Positions 28,147 through 38,961 are shown, counted from the stretch's first letter. The stretch is DNA of 64,000 bases from Erysipelotrichaceae bacterium (GCA_017473265.1 JAFULQ010000008.1:78317-142316); one strand, 5' to 3'. The notes: generated from the letters alone by a model not told the origin. Translations and numbers: made by a program.

Positions 28147-28566
28147 ATGCCAACAATTAATCAGTTAGTACGTAAGGGACGTGAAAATAAAGTTTGGAAA
28201 TCTAAATCACCAGCTTTAAATAGAGGATATAACTCATTAAAACGTCGTCCAACAAATTTAAGTGCACCTCAAAAACGTGGGGTTTGTACTCGTGTAGGTA
28301 CAATGACACCTAAGAAACCTAACTCAGCGTTACGTAAATACGCTCGTGTACGTTTAAGTAATAACATGGAAGTTACTGCTTATATCCCAGGTATCGGTCA
28401 TAACTTACAAGAACACAGTGTTGTGTTAATCCGTGGAGGACGTGTTAAGGACTTACCAGGGGTTCGTTATCACATTATTCGTGGTACATTGGACTGTGCT
28501 GGAGTTGCTAACCGTAACCAAAGCCGTTCTTTATATGGTGCTAAGAGACCTAAAAAAGGTAAATAA
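28147..28566 (+). CDS. rpsL: 30S ribosomal protein S12
   Basis: 139-residue decoding-site protein. It contains [11 protein letters not shown] and [13 protein letters not shown], both with the wild-type lysines linked to streptomycin sensitivity. AGGAGG lies ten bases before ATG 28147; the in-frame upstream ATG at 28051 would add 32 unrelated residues. Followed by rpsG, fusA and tuf in the classical str order. Confidence 0.98.
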   Translation: MPTINQLVRKGRENKVWKSKSPALNRGYNSLKRRPTNLSAPQKRGVCTRVGTMTPKKPNSALRKYARVRLSNNMEVTAYIPGIGHNLQEHSVVLIRGGRVKDLPGVRYHIIRGTLDCAGVANRNQSRSLYGAKRPKKGK

Positions 28567-28595
28567 ACCGTTGATTGTGAAAGGAGGAATTAAAA

Positions 28596-29066
28596 ATGCC
28601 TAGAAAAGGACATATTGCAAAAAGAGATGTATTACAAGATCCAATTTATAACTCAAAATTGGTTACTCGTTTAATCAACAAAATCATGATCGACGGAAAA
28701 AGAGGAGTCGCTCAAACGATTTTGTATAACGCTTTTGAAATCGTAGAAGAAAAAACTGGTAAACCAGCGATGGAAGTATTCGAAACAGCATTAGATAACA
28801 TCATGCCTGTTCTTGAATTAAAAGTTCGTCGTGTAGGTGGAGCTAACTATCAAGTACCAGTTGAAGTTTCTCAAGAAAGACGTTTAACATTAGGTTTACG
28901 TTGGATGGTGAACTATGCTCGCCTTCGTAACGAAAAAACTATGGAAATGCGTTTAGCTAATGAAATTATCGATGCTAGCAATGGTGTTGGTGGTTCTGTT
29001 AAGAAACGCGAAGATACTCACAAAATGGCTGATGCTAACAAAGCATTTGCACATTACCGTTGGTAG
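28596..29066 (+). CDS. rpsG: 30S ribosomal protein S7
   Basis: 156-residue primary 16S rRNA-binding protein that nucleates the 30S head. Starts [12 protein letters not shown] and has [14 protein letters not shown] and [20 protein letters not shown] precedes ATG 28596. Normal length; 12 bases separate it from fusA. Confidence 0.98.
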   Translation: MPRKGHIAKRDVLQDPIYNSKLVTRLINKIMIDGKRGVAQTILYNAFEIVEEKTGKPAMEVFETALDNIMPVLELKVRRVGGANYQVPVEVSQERRLTLGLRWMVNYARLRNEKTMEMRLANEIIDASNGVGGSVKKREDTHKMADANKAFAHYRW

Positions 29067-29078
29067 GAGGTTGCTTAC

Positions 29079-31154
29079 ATGGCACGTGAATATTCACTTA
29101 AGAATACAAGAAATATCGGTATCATGGCGCATATCGATGCTGGTAAGACAACTACTACAGAACGTATTTTGTACTTCACTGGTGTAAACCACAAAATTGG
29201 TGAAACACACGATGGTGCTAGTACAATGGACTGGATGGCGCAAGAAAAAGAACGTGGTATTACTATTACTTCTGCTGCTACAACAGCTACTTGGAAAGGT
29301 AACCGCGTAAACATTATCGATACACCGGGTCACGTAGACTTCACAGTTGAAGTTGAACGTTCATTACGTGTATTAGATGGTGCTGTTACAGTATTGGATG
29401 CTAAGGCTGGGGTTGAACCTCAAACTGAAACTGTTTGGAGACAAGCTACAACTTATGGAGTTCCACGTGTTGTATTCATTAACAAAATGGATGCTACTGG
29501 TGCTGACTTCTATATGGCTACTGAAACTATCTACAAACGTTTAGGTGCTAAAGCTGCTCCAATTCAATTACCTATCGGTGTTGAAAACTATTTCGACGGT
29601 TTAATCGACTTAGTTGAAAGAAAAGCTTATTCTTTCGCTAAAGATTTAAAATCTAAAGATGAAGAAATCGCTATTCCTGCTGATATGGAGGAAAAAGTTG
29701 AACTTTATCGTATGCAATTATTAGAAATGGTTGCTGATTTCGATGAAGACTTAATGATGATGATTCTTGAAGGTGAAGAACCAACAGTTGAACAAATTAA
29801 GGCTGCAATCCGTAAGGCAACAATTACTGGTGAATTCTTCCCAGTAATGTGTGGTGCTGCATACAAAAACAAAGGTGTAATCTACATGTTAGATGCTGTA
29901 ATCGATTACTTACCTTCTCCATTAGATGTACCTGCTATTAAAGGTGTATTACCAAGTGGTGAAGAAGCTACTCGTGAATCAAGCGATGAAGCTCCATTTG
30001 CTGCTTTAGCATTCAAAGTTATGACTGACCCATATGTAGGTCGTTTAACTTACTTCCGTGTATATTCTGGTATTGCTAAGGCTGGTTCTTATGTATTAAA
30101 TGCTACTAAAGACGAAAAAGAACGTTTAGGTCGTATTATGCAAATGCATGCTAACCACCGTCAAGATATCGATGAAGTAAACGCTGGTGATATCGCTGCT
30201 GCTGTTGGTTTAAAATATACAACAACAGGTGACTCATTATGTGATGAAAAACATCCAATTATTCTTGAACAAATGGTATTCCCAGAACCAGTTATCGAAT
30301 TATCTTTAGAACCAAAATCTAAAGGTGACCAAGATAAGATGGGCTTAGCATTAAGTAAATTAGCTGAAGAAGACCCAACATTTAGAACTTATATAAATAA
30401 AGAAACAGGACAAACAATCATCGCTGGTATGGGTGAATTACACTTAGACGTAATCGTTGACCGTTTGAAACGTGAATTTAAAGTAGAAGCTAATGTAGGT
30501 GCTCCTGAAGTTGCATACCGTGAAACAATCCGTCAAGCTGCTGATTGTGAAGGTAAATTCGTTCGTCAATCTGGTGGACGTGGTCAATACGGTCATGTAT
30601 GGATCAAGTTTGAACCAAATGAAGAAGGTAAAGGATTTGAATTCGTTGATGCAGTTGTTGGTGGAACAGTTCCAAGAGAATACATTAAACCAGTTCAAGA
30701 AGGTTTAGTTGCTGCATTAGAAAACGGTATTTTAGCTGGTTATCCAGTAATCGACGTTAAAGCAACATTATTCGATGGTTCTTACCATGAAGTTGACTCT
30801 AACGAAATGGCGTTCAAGGTTGCTGCTTCTATGGCTCTTAAAGAAGCTGCTAAGAAGTGTAAAGCAGTATTACTTGAACCAATTATGGACGTTGAAGTTA
30901 CAGCTCCTGCTGAATATTTAGGTTCTGTAATGGGTGACGTTTCAGGTAGACGTGGACAAATTTCTGACCAAGAAGAACGTCACAACGCAATCGTTGTACG
31001 TGCTATGGTACCATTATCAGAAATGTTCGGTTACGCTACAGACTTGCGTTCATTTACTCAAGGTCGCGGAAACTACATGATGCAATTCCATCATTATGCA
31101 GAAGTGCCTAAGAGTATCGCAGAAAAAGTCATCAAGAAGAATTCAAACGACTAA
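29079..31154 (+). CDS. fusA: Elongation factor G
   Basis: 691-residue translocase GTPase. G motifs: [12 protein letters not shown] (P-loop), [12 protein letters not shown]; the tip of domain IV has [15 protein letters not shown]. Full length and uninterrupted. AGGAGG precedes ATG 29079. An 84-base gap with its own promoter separates it from tuf, so tuf can be made in excess. Confidence 0.98.
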   Translation: MAREYSLKNTRNIGIMAHIDAGKTTTTERILYFTGVNHKIGETHDGASTMDWMAQEKERGITITSAATTATWKGNRVNIIDTPGHVDFTVEVERSLRVLDGAVTVLDAKAGVEPQTETVWRQATTYGVPRVVFINKMDATGADFYMATETIYKRLGAKAAPIQLPIGVENYFDGLIDLVERKAYSFAKDLKSKDEEIAIPADMEEKVELYRMQLLEMVADFDEDLMMMILEGEEPTVEQIKAAIRKATITGEFFPVMCGAAYKNKGVIYMLDAVIDYLPSPLDVPAIKGVLPSGEEATRESSDEAPFAALAFKVMTDPYVGRLTYFRVYSGIAKAGSYVLNATKDEKERLGRIMQMHANHRQDIDEVNAGDIAAAVGLKYTTTGDSLCDEKHPIILEQMVFPEPVIELSLEPKSKGDQDKMGLALSKLAEEDPTFRTYINKETGQTIIAGMGELHLDVIVDRLKREFKVEANVGAPEVAYRETIRQAADCEGKFVRQSGGRGQYGHVWIKFEPNEEGKGFEFVDAVVGGTVPREYIKPVQEGLVAALENGILAGYPVIDVKATLFDGSYHEVDSNEMAFKVAASMALKEAAKKCKAVLLEPIMDVEVTAPAEYLGSVMGDVSGRRGQISDQEERHNAIVVRAMVPLSEMFGYATDLRSFTQGRGNYMMQFHHYAEVPKSIAEKVIKKNSND

Positions 31155-31162
31155 TTAAGTTG

Positions 31163-31191
31163 TTGCAATCTGATTGAGTTTAGACTAAAAT
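31163..31191 (+). promoter_or_regulatory. tuf promoter
   Basis: TTGCAA (31163-31168), 17-base spacer, TAAAAT (31186-31191), in the fusA-tuf gap. Confidence 0.7.
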
Positions 31192-31238
31192 AAAAATGGC
31201 TATGAAAAAATTAACTTATATAGGAGGAATTTAAGACA

Positions 31239-32423
31239 ATGGCAAAAGAAAAATTTGACAGATCCAAAACACACGTTAATATTGGTACTATTGGTCACGT
31301 TGACCACGGTAAAACAACATTAACAGCTGCTATCACTAAAGTATTAGCTAAAAAAGGTCAAGCAGCTGCTATGGATTACGGTTCAATCGATGGTGCTCCA
31401 GAAGAAAGAGAACGTGGAATCACTATCAACACAGCTCACGTAGAATATCAAACAGCTACACGTCACTATGCTCACGTAGACTGCCCAGGTCATGCCGACT
31501 ACATCAAAAACATGATTACAGGTGCTGCTCAAATGGACGGTGCTATCTTAGTAGTTGCTGCTACTGATGGACCAATGCCACAAACACGTGAACATATCTT
31601 ATTAGGACGCCAAGTAGGTATTCCTAAGATGGTAGTATTCTTGAACAAATGCGACATGGTTGATGATGAAGAATTAATCGACTTAGTTGAAATGGAAGTT
31701 CGTGAATTATTATCTGAATACGGATTCGATGGTGACAACACACCAGTTATCCGTGGTTCTGCATTCTATGCAGGTGAAGGCGATCCAAAATGGGAAGCTA
31801 AAATTGATGAATTAATGGATGCAGTAGATGAATGGATCCCTGCTCCAGTTCGTGAAGTTGATAAACCATTCTTAATGGCTGTAGAAGACGTTATGACAAT
31901 TTCTGGTCGTGGTACAGTTGCTACTGGACGTGTTGAACGTGGTACATTAAAATTAGGTGAAACAGTTGAAATCGTTGGTATCAGAGAAACTCGTACAACA
32001 GTTGTTACTGGATTAGAAATGTTCCGTAAACAATTAGAATTCGCTGAAGCTGGAGATAACATCGGTGCATTATTACGTGGTGTTAACCGTGATGAAATCC
32101 AACGTGGACAATGTTTAGCAAAAGTTGGAAGCGTTAAGCCTCACACAACTTTCAAAGCTCAAGTTTACGTATTATCAAAAGAAGAAGGTGGACGTCATAC
32201 TCCTTTCGTATCTAACTACCGTCCTCAATTCTACTTACGTACAACAGACGTAACTGGTGTTATTAACTTACCAGAAGGTGTTGAAATGGTTATGCCAGGT
32301 GACAACATCGAAATGACAGTTAAATTAATCCACCCAATCGCTGTAGAACAAGGTACACAATTCTCTATCCGTGAAGGTGGCCGTACAGTTGGTGCTGGTA
32401 ACATCACAGAAATCATTGAATAA
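31239..32423 (+). CDS. tuf: Elongation factor Tu
   Basis: 394-residue GTPase that delivers aminoacyl-tRNA. Motifs: [25 protein letters not shown], and the C-terminal [20 protein letters not shown] precedes ATG 31239. It has its own candidate promoter besides read-through from fusA, and a strong terminator behind. Only copy in the window. Confidence 0.98.
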   Translation: MAKEKFDRSKTHVNIGTIGHVDHGKTTLTAAITKVLAKKGQAAAMDYGSIDGAPEERERGITINTAHVEYQTATRHYAHVDCPGHADYIKNMITGAAQMDGAILVVAATDGPMPQTREHILLGRQVGIPKMVVFLNKCDMVDDEELIDLVEMEVRELLSEYGFDGDNTPVIRGSAFYAGEGDPKWEAKIDELMDAVDEWIPAPVREVDKPFLMAVEDVMTISGRGTVATGRVERGTLKLGETVEIVGIRETRTTVVTGLEMFRKQLEFAEAGDNIGALLRGVNRDEIQRGQCLAKVGSVKPHTTFKAQVYVLSKEEGGRHTPFVSNYRPQFYLRTTDVTGVINLPEGVEMVMPGDNIEMTVKLIHPIAVEQGTQFSIREGGRTVGAGNITEIIE

Positions 32424-32443
32424 TATTTCTTAAATGTTAATTT

Positions 32444-32470
32444 AAAGCTACTCTTATGAGTAGCTTTTTT
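32444..32470 (+). terminator. Terminator after tuf
   Basis: AAGCTACTC pairs with GAGTAGCTT over a TTAT loop, followed by a T tract. Confidence 0.9.
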
Positions 32471-32566
32471 CTTTTCCTTGAGATTTATGATTACCCATTA
32501 TATAATTTCTATGGTATTTGTTACAATTACTATTGAATGGAGAAAACGGTATCAATAGTAAAATGG

Positions 32567-32627
32567 TTGAAGTTAAGATATAAAATTGATATGATAACTA
32601 TCGGCTCTTTTTAACGATAAAAGAGTA
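32567..32627 (+). promoter_or_regulatory. Promoter and 5' hairpin of the HAD/FemAB genes
   Basis: TTGAAG (32567-32572), 17-base spacer, TATGAT (32590-32595). The RNA would begin with a hairpin, CTCTTTT and AAAAGAG around a TAACGAT loop, ending at about 32627. Confidence 0.55.
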
Positions 32628-32666
32628 GTTGGTATAAAATAGAAAAGATGTAGTGGAGGTGATTTC

Positions 32667-33299
32667 ATGACAATAAAAGTAGTTTTATTTGATTTAGACA
32701 ATACACTAATTGATCGTCAAAAAATGTTTAGACAAATGTTGATGAATAAAATTGGTGAATATCATAATGGAAATGTAGAAGAAATTGTTGATGAAATTAT
32801 TGATTGGGACAATAAAGGAAATCAAAATCGATTAGAAGTATTTAAAAAATACGTTGATAAATATCAACCGAATGTTAGTGCAGATGAATTGAATGCTTAT
32901 TGGGATGATAATAGTGGTAAATTTGTTTGCATTTATGAAGATGCTCATGAAACACTTTCCTATTTAAAAGATAAATATCGTTTAGGAATTGTTAGTAATG
33001 GTAATTCTGTGAGTCAAAGAAGAAAAGTGAATCAATTACCATTTTTAGATTTATTTGAATTTACCATTATTTCTGGTGAATTTGGTATTAATAAACCAGA
33101 TGTAAGAATTTTTGATCACGTGGCTAAAGAAATGGGAGTTAAAAACAATGAATGTGCATTTGTTGGAGATAATTTCCGTTGTGACATTGAAGGTGCTACA
33201 AACGCAGGAATGTTACCAATATGGAGATGTTCAAAAGAACAATTTGATAATCGATATATTTGTATTGAAGAATTAAGTGAACTTAAAAAATATTTGTAA
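32667..33299 (+). CDS. HAD family hydrolase (YjjG-like, HAD-IA)
   Basis: 210-residue cytosolic phosphatase. Motif I FDLDNTLID, motif II IVSNGN, motif III Lys in GINKPD, and FVGDNFRCDIEGATNAG for the metal site. Alpha-helical cap between residues about 15 and 85 as in nucleotide and small phosphate-ester phosphatases. It precedes two FemAB-type genes after a 14-base gap; a link with cell-wall precursor metabolism is possible but only by position. Confidence 0.87.
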   Translation: MTIKVVLFDLDNTLIDRQKMFRQMLMNKIGEYHNGNVEEIVDEIIDWDNKGNQNRLEVFKKYVDKYQPNVSADELNAYWDDNSGKFVCIYEDAHETLSYLKDKYRLGIVSNGNSVSQRRKVNQLPFLDLFEFTIISGEFGINKPDVRIFDHVAKEMGVKNNECAFVGDNFRCDIEGATNAGMLPIWRCSKEQFDNRYICIEELSELKKYL

Positions 33300-33313
33300 G
33301 AAGAGGTTTAAGT

Positions 33314-34612
33314 ATGGCAATAAGAGAATTAACAAAATTAGAGTTTGATGCATTTGCGTCTAAACATGAACAAGCGAATTTCCACCAAACTACCAATTGG
33401 GGTGAATTAAAAAAGTTAACTGGATGGGTTCCTCATTTATTAGGATATTATAAAGAAGATGCTTTAGTAGCCGGTGGATTGTTTCTTTCTAAAAGTACAC
33501 CATTAGGAAAAGATGTATTTTACTCTCCTAGAGGTTTCTTGATTGATTATCAAAACCGTGAATTGGTTGAAGAGTTTGTAGCGGAACTAAAGAAATATTT
33601 ACGTGCAAACAATTGTATGTATTTAAAAATAGATCCATATGTAATTTGTCAACAACGTGATTTAGATGGAAAAGTTGTTGAAGGTGGCATTGATAATCGT
33701 CCAGTTGTTGAACATTTAAAATCATTAGGATTTGAGCATGGTGGATATAATCTTCATTATGAAACATTACAACCTAGATGGATGTTCACAACACCTACAT
33801 TAGGTAAAACAGAAGAAGATTTATTTAAACAAATGGAACCTAAAACAAGACAATTATTAAGAAAAAATATGCGTTTAGGTTTGAAATGTCGTGAAATTGA
33901 ATATGATGAAATTGCGAAATTCCAACAAATTATGGCAAAAACTGGTGACCGTAGAGAATTCTTTACTAGACCAGTGGAATACTATCAACAAATGTGGAAT
34001 TGTATGCATGATGATGGTATGTTCAAAATCTTATTTGTAGAATTAAATACAACAGAATTGCATGATGCTTATGCAAAAGAATTAGCACAATTTGAAAAAG
34101 AATATCAAGAACGTATTGATAAGCGTGCTAAAACTAAAAATGTAAATGAAGCGAAGTTCCAAGCAAAACAACAAGAAACGCAAAATCAGATTGATCGTTG
34201 TAAGAATAAATTGGTTGAATGTGATAAATTAAAAGAACAATATGGAGAAGTTATTACTATGGGTGGTATTTGTTTCTTAATCTATGGTAATGAAGTATTA
34301 TCTTTAAATGGTGGTACATTCGAAGAATTTATGAACTTCCAATCTGCGTATACATTACACTATGAAATGGTAAAATATGCAGCTGATCATGGATATCAAA
34401 GATATAACTTCTATGGTATTACTGGTGATTTTGAAAATAAAGATTCTCAATATGGATTGTATGTATTCAAAAGAGGATTTGGTGGCGAAGTTGGTGAATT
34501 GATTGGGGAATTTGACTTAGTAGTTAGTCCATTCACTTATAAGATGTTCAACTTAGCTTATGCAGTATACCAAAAGATGAAAAAGATTAAACATAAATTA
34601 TTAGGAAACTAA
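33314..34612 (+). CDS. FemAB-type peptidoglycan bridge aminoacyltransferase, copy 1
   Basis: 432-residue aminoacyl-tRNA-dependent ligase of the FemX/FemA/FemB class, which adds the amino acids of the peptidoglycan cross-bridge to lipid II. Features: NFHQTTNWGELKK at the N-terminus, KQMEPKTRQLLRKNMR in the acceptor domain, a long charged coiled coil (about residues 245-310) between the two GNAT-like halves, and RYNFYGITGDFEN near the end. Two related genes in a row suggest a bridge of at least two steps. Which amino acid is added is not readable. Confidence 0.9.
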   Translation: MAIRELTKLEFDAFASKHEQANFHQTTNWGELKKLTGWVPHLLGYYKEDALVAGGLFLSKSTPLGKDVFYSPRGFLIDYQNRELVEEFVAELKKYLRANNCMYLKIDPYVICQQRDLDGKVVEGGIDNRPVVEHLKSLGFEHGGYNLHYETLQPRWMFTTPTLGKTEEDLFKQMEPKTRQLLRKNMRLGLKCREIEYDEIAKFQQIMAKTGDRREFFTRPVEYYQQMWNCMHDDGMFKILFVELNTTELHDAYAKELAQFEKEYQERIDKRAKTKNVNEAKFQAKQQETQNQIDRCKNKLVECDKLKEQYGEVITMGGICFLIYGNEVLSLNGGTFEEFMNFQSAYTLHYEMVKYAADHGYQRYNFYGITGDFENKDSQYGLYVFKRGFGGEVGELIGEFDLVVSPFTYKMFNLAYAVYQKMKKIKHKLLGN

Positions 34613-34633
34613 GAAGCGAAAGCTTCTTTTTTT
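34613..34633 (+). terminator. Terminator after FemAB copy 1
   Basis: GAAGC, GAAA tetraloop, GCTTC (34613-34626), then T7. Confidence 0.88.
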
Positions 34634-34677
34634 CATATTTATCCAATATTTGTTAATACTAGTACTAGGTGATGAAG

Positions 34678-35838
34678 ATGAAAATCGAAACAGTTTCAGA
34701 GTTGGAATATAAACAGTTGGAAAAGGAAAATGTTTATGGTAATTTTCAGCAAACAGTAGCATGGGCGAAGGTAAAAGCTAGTACAGGGTGGAAATCACAT
34801 TACTTTGCGTGTAGAGATGTTGATAATACCTATACTTGGCTTGTTTTAGAAAAAACATATTTGAAAGTATTTAAAGTTTTCTATAGTCAAAAGGGTTTAG
34901 CTATAGATTATGAAAAAGAAGATGTAGTTAGAGAAGTGTATTCCTACATGAAAAAATGGATAAGAGAACAAAAAGGAACTATGTTAATTATTGATCCTAA
35001 TATTACTATAGAACCAAATGTATTTAAACAAATAGGGATTGTACCAATATCACAAATAGTTCCTAATGCAAAAGATGTTGGTGTAAATTGTTGTTATGTG
35101 AAAGAATTGAATAGTAATTATGAAGATGCATATAAGGGGTTTAGTAAACGAAATAAAGGGTCTATTAAAAAGAGTAAACGATATGTATGGGAAGTTAAGA
35201 TTTTAGAAAGAAATGAAATAGAACGATTTTATGAAATACTACAACATACAGCTGACAGAAGTCTGTTTGCAATACGTTCTATAGAATATTTTAGAAAAAT
35301 ATATGATGTTTTTAAAGAAAAGGTACTATTTATGGTATTAATAATAGATGTAGAGAAGAGCATTGAACAGTTAAAAATGAGTATAAAGAATCATACAGAA
35401 AAACTGAGTTATATAAAAAGTGAGAATAAGAGAATTGAGATAATTAACCAGATAAAACAGTGTGAGAAAGAAATAGAACGTTTGAGTGCGATGGATTGTT
35501 ATGTGGATGTTTGTTCGGCAATGTATATATTAGATAAGCCTAAAGAGCTTGTACACGTTTTTGGAGGAAATATAAAAGAATATATGGATTTCGAAGGACA
35601 ATTCTATTTGCATGATTATATGATGCGATATGCGGCAAATGAGGGGTATACAACATATAATTTCTATGGATGTGAAAATAATGGGGTATTTTTAGAAAAA
35701 ATTGCATATATGAAAGAAGGATTTTGTGGAAAGTATGTAAAAACCATAGGAGACTATTTGTTGGTGAATTTTAAATGGAAAACTAAATGGTTCTATAGAT
35801 GTCGTTCTATTTATCTATGGATTAATAAATATATATAG
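34678..35838 (+). CDS. FemAB-type peptidoglycan bridge aminoacyltransferase, copy 2 (divergent)
   Basis: 386-residue relative of the preceding protein with the same plan: NFQQTVAWAKVK, KRNKGSIKKSKR in the acceptor domain, coiled coil (about residues 215-270), TYNFYGCENN near the end. It has diverged widely and uses more AT-rich codons (many ATA, AGA) than its neighbour, so it may have been acquired separately. ATG 34678 follows AGGTGA; ATG 34672 is possible but overlaps that site. Confidence 0.85.
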   Translation: MKIETVSELEYKQLEKENVYGNFQQTVAWAKVKASTGWKSHYFACRDVDNTYTWLVLEKTYLKVFKVFYSQKGLAIDYEKEDVVREVYSYMKKWIREQKGTMLIIDPNITIEPNVFKQIGIVPISQIVPNAKDVGVNCCYVKELNSNYEDAYKGFSKRNKGSIKKSKRYVWEVKILERNEIERFYEILQHTADRSLFAIRSIEYFRKIYDVFKEKVLFMVLIIDVEKSIEQLKMSIKNHTEKLSYIKSENKRIEIINQIKQCEKEIERLSAMDCYVDVCSAMYILDKPKELVHVFGGNIKEYMDFEGQFYLHDYMMRYAANEGYTTYNFYGCENNGVFLEKIAYMKEGFCGKYVKTIGDYLLVNFKWKTKWFYRCRSIYLWINKYI

Positions 35839-35845
35839 TATAAGA

Positions 35846-35872
35846 AAAGCCTTTATTTATAAGGTTTTTTTA
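35846..35872 (+). terminator. Terminator after FemAB copy 2
   Basis: AAAGCCTT and AAGGTTTT pair around TATTTAT, ending in a T tract. Confidence 0.75.
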
Positions 35873-35942
35873 TTATGTAAAATGGGAAATAAGCATATGA
35901 AAAAAAGTTATAAAAAAATATTAAAAAAAGTTAAAAAAGTGC

Positions 35943-35971
35943 TTGCATTACTAGTGGCTTTTTGATATATT
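35943..35971 (+). promoter_or_regulatory. S10 operon promoter
   Basis: TTGCAT (35943-35948), 17-base spacer, TATATT (35966-35971). Preceded by repeated A tracts (about 35899-35938), an UP-like element. It would drive the roughly 14-kb ribosomal cluster ending at 50347. Confidence 0.82.
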
Positions 35972-35984
35972 ATTTTAGCGACCG

Positions 35985-36085
35985 TATGGACGTGCGAGGT
36001 TGCTGACCCACCGACAACCGTTGTCATGGCAGTGGCAGTCAGGTAATTCGCATCGAGCGGTGTCTATCATGGATGTAGACAAGTG
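35985..36085 (+). ncRNA. Structured leader of the rpsJ (S10) operon
   Basis: Strikingly GC-rich stretch in AT-rich DNA. A long stem is built from GCGA/TCGC (35994-35997 with 36048-36051), CTGAC/GTCAG (36003-36007 with 36038-36042), CCAC/GTGG and GACAA/TTGTC around a CCG loop; a second hairpin pairs GTCTA with TAGAC (36062-36080). It lies between promoter and rpsJ, where an autoregulatory ribosomal-protein site is expected; the protein is unknown. Confidence 0.7.
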
Positions 36086-36103
36086 TAAAAAAGGAGGATT
36101 TCC

Positions 36104-36421
36104 ATGGCAAAAGCAAAGAACAGTGTACGCATTCGTTTGAAAGCGTATGAGCACAGAAGCTTAGATGCAGCTAGCGAAAAAATCGTTAAAGCAGCTCAAG
36201 ATCACGGTGCTAAGAAAGTAGTTGGACCTGTACCACTTCCAACTGAAAGAGAAGTAATTACTATTTTACGTGCGGTACATAAGTATAAAGATTCTCGTGA
36301 ACAATTCGAGATCAGAACTCATAAGAGATTAATCGAGATCGTTAGCCCTACAGCAGAAACAATCGACGCATTAAGTCGTTTGGAATTGCCAAGCGGTGTT
36401 GACATCGAGATTAAGTTATAG
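36104..36421 (+). CDS. rpsJ: 30S ribosomal protein S10
   Basis: 105-residue 30S head protein, also the NusE partner of NusG/NusB in antitermination. Contains [22 protein letters not shown] and [19 protein letters not shown] precedes ATG 36104. First gene of the S10-spc-alpha supercluster, behind a structured leader. Confidence 0.98.
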   Translation: MAKAKNSVRIRLKAYEHRSLDAASEKIVKAAQDHGAKKVVGPVPLPTEREVITILRAVHKYKDSREQFEIRTHKRLIEIVSPTAETIDALSRLELPSGVDIEIKL

Positions 36422-36438
36422 GCAATGGAGGTGACATC

Positions 36439-37131
36439 ATGAAAGGTATTTTAGGACGTAAACTTGGCATGACTCAAGTCTTCACAACAGATGGTGAATT
36501 AATTCCTGTAACAGTTGTTGAAGCAACACCAAACATTGTGTTACAAAAGAAAACTATTGAAAAAGATGGCTATGAAGCTGTTCAATTAGGTTTCGAAGAT
36601 GTTAAAGAATCAAGAGCAACAAAACCTGCTGTTGGTCATGCTAAAAAAGCAGAAACTGCTCCAAAACGTTTCATTCGTGAAATTCGTGGAGCTGAAATGA
36701 TGAACTTAGAAGTAGGTTCAGAAGTTAAGGTTGATTTATTTGCGGCTGGAGACATGGTTGATGTTTCTGGTGTTTCTAAAGGTAAAGGGTACATGGGTAC
36801 AATTTACAGAAACAATGCAACAATGGGACCTAAGAGCCATGGGGGATCTAAAAACATTAGACACATTGGTTCATTAGCTACAGGTGGTATTACATCTAGA
36901 GCTGGTAAGATTACTAAGGGAACAGCTATGGCTGGTCATGAAGGTGCGTTAAACGTTACTACTCAAAACTTAGAAATCGTTAAAGTGGATGTTGAAGGTA
37001 ACTACTTATTAATTAAAGGTAATGTACCTGGTCCAAAGAAAGGCTTAGTTGTTGTTAAAACAACAGTTAAACCTGTTAAAGCTGTATCAGCTAAAGAGCT
37101 GGTAAGCTTAGAAGCGAAAGAGGAGGAATAG
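36439..37131 (+). CDS. rplC: 50S ribosomal protein L3
   Basis: 230-residue early-assembly protein reaching to the peptidyl-transferase centre. Starts [15 protein letters not shown]; the central loop [16 protein letters not shown] is the extended finger. GGAGGTGA precedes ATG 36439. The C-terminal tail (after about residue 205) is Lys/Glu-rich and slightly longer than usual. Confidence 0.98.
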   Translation: MKGILGRKLGMTQVFTTDGELIPVTVVEATPNIVLQKKTIEKDGYEAVQLGFEDVKESRATKPAVGHAKKAETAPKRFIREIRGAEMMNLEVGSEVKVDLFAAGDMVDVSGVSKGKGYMGTIYRNNATMGPKSHGGSKNIRHIGSLATGGITSRAGKITKGTAMAGHEGALNVTTQNLEIVKVDVEGNYLLIKGNVPGPKKGLVVVKTTVKPVKAVSAKELVSLEAKEEE

Positions 37132-37134
37132 TAC

Positions 37135-37764
37135 ATGCCTACAGTAAAAGTGATTAATAAAGCTGGTGCTGAAGTAAAAGAAATTACTTTATGTGATGCT
37201 GTATTCGGTATCGAACCAAATCAACAAGCTATGTTTGATGCATTAGTAATGCAACAAGCTTCATTACGTCAAGGTACACATGATACTAAAGGACGTACAG
37301 AAGTTAGCGGTGGTGGTAAAAAACCATTCCGTCAAAAAGGTACTGGTAGAGCTCGTCAAGGTTCTACACGTGCTCCACAATGGAGAGGTGGGGGAACAGT
37401 ATTTGGTCCTACACCAAGAAAATATGGTTATACAATCAACCGTAAAGTTCGTCGTTTAGCTTTAAGATCATTATTATCTCAAAAAGTTATCGACAGTGCA
37501 TTCAAAGCTATGGATGATATGAGTTTTGCAGCTCCAAAAACAAAAGATTTTGTTGCTATGATGGAAGCTTGCAAATTAGATTCAAAAACATTATTCGTTG
37601 TTGATGCTGCTGAAAATTGGGACAATGCATTCTTGTCTTGCCGCAATATTCCTAATGCATTAATGACAACTGTTGAAGGAATGAACGCTCTTGACTTAGC
37701 GAACGCTGATGTAGTAGTTGCTACTGAAGCTGCTATCAAGACAATTGAGGAGGTATTAGCGTAA
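37135..37764 (+). CDS. rplD: 50S ribosomal protein L4
   Basis: 209-residue protein lining the exit tunnel; in E. coli it represses the S10 operon. The tunnel loop GGGKKPFRQKGTGRARQGS lies at about residues 60-78. Its stop overlaps the rplW start by one base. Whether L4 binds the leader before rpsJ is untested. Confidence 0.98.
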   Translation: MPTVKVINKAGAEVKEITLCDAVFGIEPNQQAMFDALVMQQASLRQGTHDTKGRTEVSGGGKKPFRQKGTGRARQGSTRAPQWRGGGTVFGPTPRKYGYTINRKVRRLALRSLLSQKVIDSAFKAMDDMSFAAPKTKDFVAMMEACKLDSKTLFVVDAAENWDNAFLSCRNIPNALMTTVEGMNALDLANADVVVATEAAIKTIEEVLA

Positions 37765-38048
37765 TGTCAAAAGCTAGAGATATTATTGTTAAACCAATTA
37801 TCACTGAAAAGACAATGGCTCTTCAAAGTGTTAATAACTGTGTAACTTTCGAAGTTGCAAAGGGTGCTAATAAAACTGAAATCCGTCAAGCAATTGAAGA
37901 AATCTTCAATGTAAAAGTTGAACGTGTTAACGTAGTAAACACTCCAAAGAAAACTAAGAGAATGGGTCGCTACGTTGGAACAGTTGGCGGAAAGAAAAAA
38001 GCTATCGTTAAGTTAGCTGAAGGTCATACAATTAATTTGTTTGACTAA
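37764..38048 (+). CDS. rplW: 50S ribosomal protein L23
   Basis: 94-residue protein at the tunnel exit, docking site for trigger factor and SRP. Contains KPIITEKTM, FEVAKGANKTEIRQAIEEIF and TPKKTKRMGRYVG. It overlaps rplD by one base and is followed by a 65-base gap with a GGGAGAA...TTCCCGG potential hairpin before rplB. Confidence 0.98.
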   Translation: MSKARDIIVKPIITEKTMALQSVNNCVTFEVAKGANKTEIRQAIEEIFNVKVERVNVVNTPKKTKRMGRYVGTVGGKKKAIVKLAEGHTINLFD

Positions 38049-38113
38049 TTAAATATTGATATCGGGAGAAACTACGCGATTCCCGGATAAAATGCGTATG
38101 GAGGAAATTTAAA

Positions 38114-38947
38114 ATGGCGATTAAGAAATATAAGCCAACGACAAATGGTCGTCGTGGCATGACGTCATTAGCGTTCGATGAAATTACAACAAACAAACCT
38201 GAACGCTCATTGACTGAATCATTAAAGAAACACGCTGGTCGCAACAACTTAGGTAGAATTACAACTCGTCACCAAGGTGGAGGACACAAGCGTTTATATC
38301 GTATCATCGATTTCAAGAGAAATAAGGATGATATCCCTGCTAAAGTAGCAACTATTGAGTACGATCCAAACAGAAGTGCTAACATTGCGTTATTACACTA
38401 TGTAGATGGTGAAAAACGTTATATCTTAGCTCCTAAAGGATTAAAAGTTGGACAAATCGTTGTATCTGGTACAAAAACTGACGTTAAAGTTGGTAACTGT
38501 ATGGAATTAGGTAACATGCCTGAAGGTACATTTGTTCACAACGTTGAATTAAAACCTGGTAAAGGTGGACAATTAGCTCGTTCTGCTGGTGTAAGTGCAC
38601 AAATCCTTGGTAATGAAGGAAGATATTGCATCTTACGTTTAGCTAGTGGCGAAGTTAGAAAAATCTTATCTGTTTGCCGCGCTACAGTTGGTACAGTAGG
38701 AAATGAAGACCACAGCTTAGTAAATGTTGGTAAAGCTGGTCGTTCTCGTTGGATGGGAGTTCGCCCAACAGTTCGTGGTTCTGTAATGAACCCAGTTGAT
38801 CACCCTCACGGTGGTGGTGAAGGTAGAACACCTATCGGACGTAAATCTCCAATGACACCTTGGGGTAAAAAAGCTATGGGTGTTAAAACTCGTAAAAATA
38901 AAAATGCGTCTAATAAGTATATTGTTCGTAGACGTAATGGAAAGTAA
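38114..38947 (+). CDS. rplB: 50S ribosomal protein L2
   Basis: 277-residue core protein needed for subunit joining and peptidyl transfer. It shows [17 protein letters not shown] and the conserved C-terminal [21 protein letters not shown] with the functionally important His. AGGAGGAAA-type site precedes ATG 38114 (GGAGG at 38100-38104). Normal length. Confidence 0.98.
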   Translation: MAIKKYKPTTNGRRGMTSLAFDEITTNKPERSLTESLKKHAGRNNLGRITTRHQGGGHKRLYRIIDFKRNKDDIPAKVATIEYDPNRSANIALLHYVDGEKRYILAPKGLKVGQIVVSGTKTDVKVGNCMELGNMPEGTFVHNVELKPGKGGQLARSAGVSAQILGNEGRYCILRLASGEVRKILSVCRATVGTVGNEDHSLVNVGKAGRSRWMGVRPTVRGSVMNPVDHPHGGGEGRTPIGRKSPMTPWGKKAMGVKTRKNKNASNKYIVRRRNGK

Positions 38948-38961
38948 TAGGAGGATGAAAC

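Noticed and set aside
32356..32364. EF-Tu Ser at the E. coli Ala375 position as a kirromycin-resistance mark
   Set aside because: FSIREGG is, as far as I recall, common in Gram-positive EF-Tu, so it is not distinctive.
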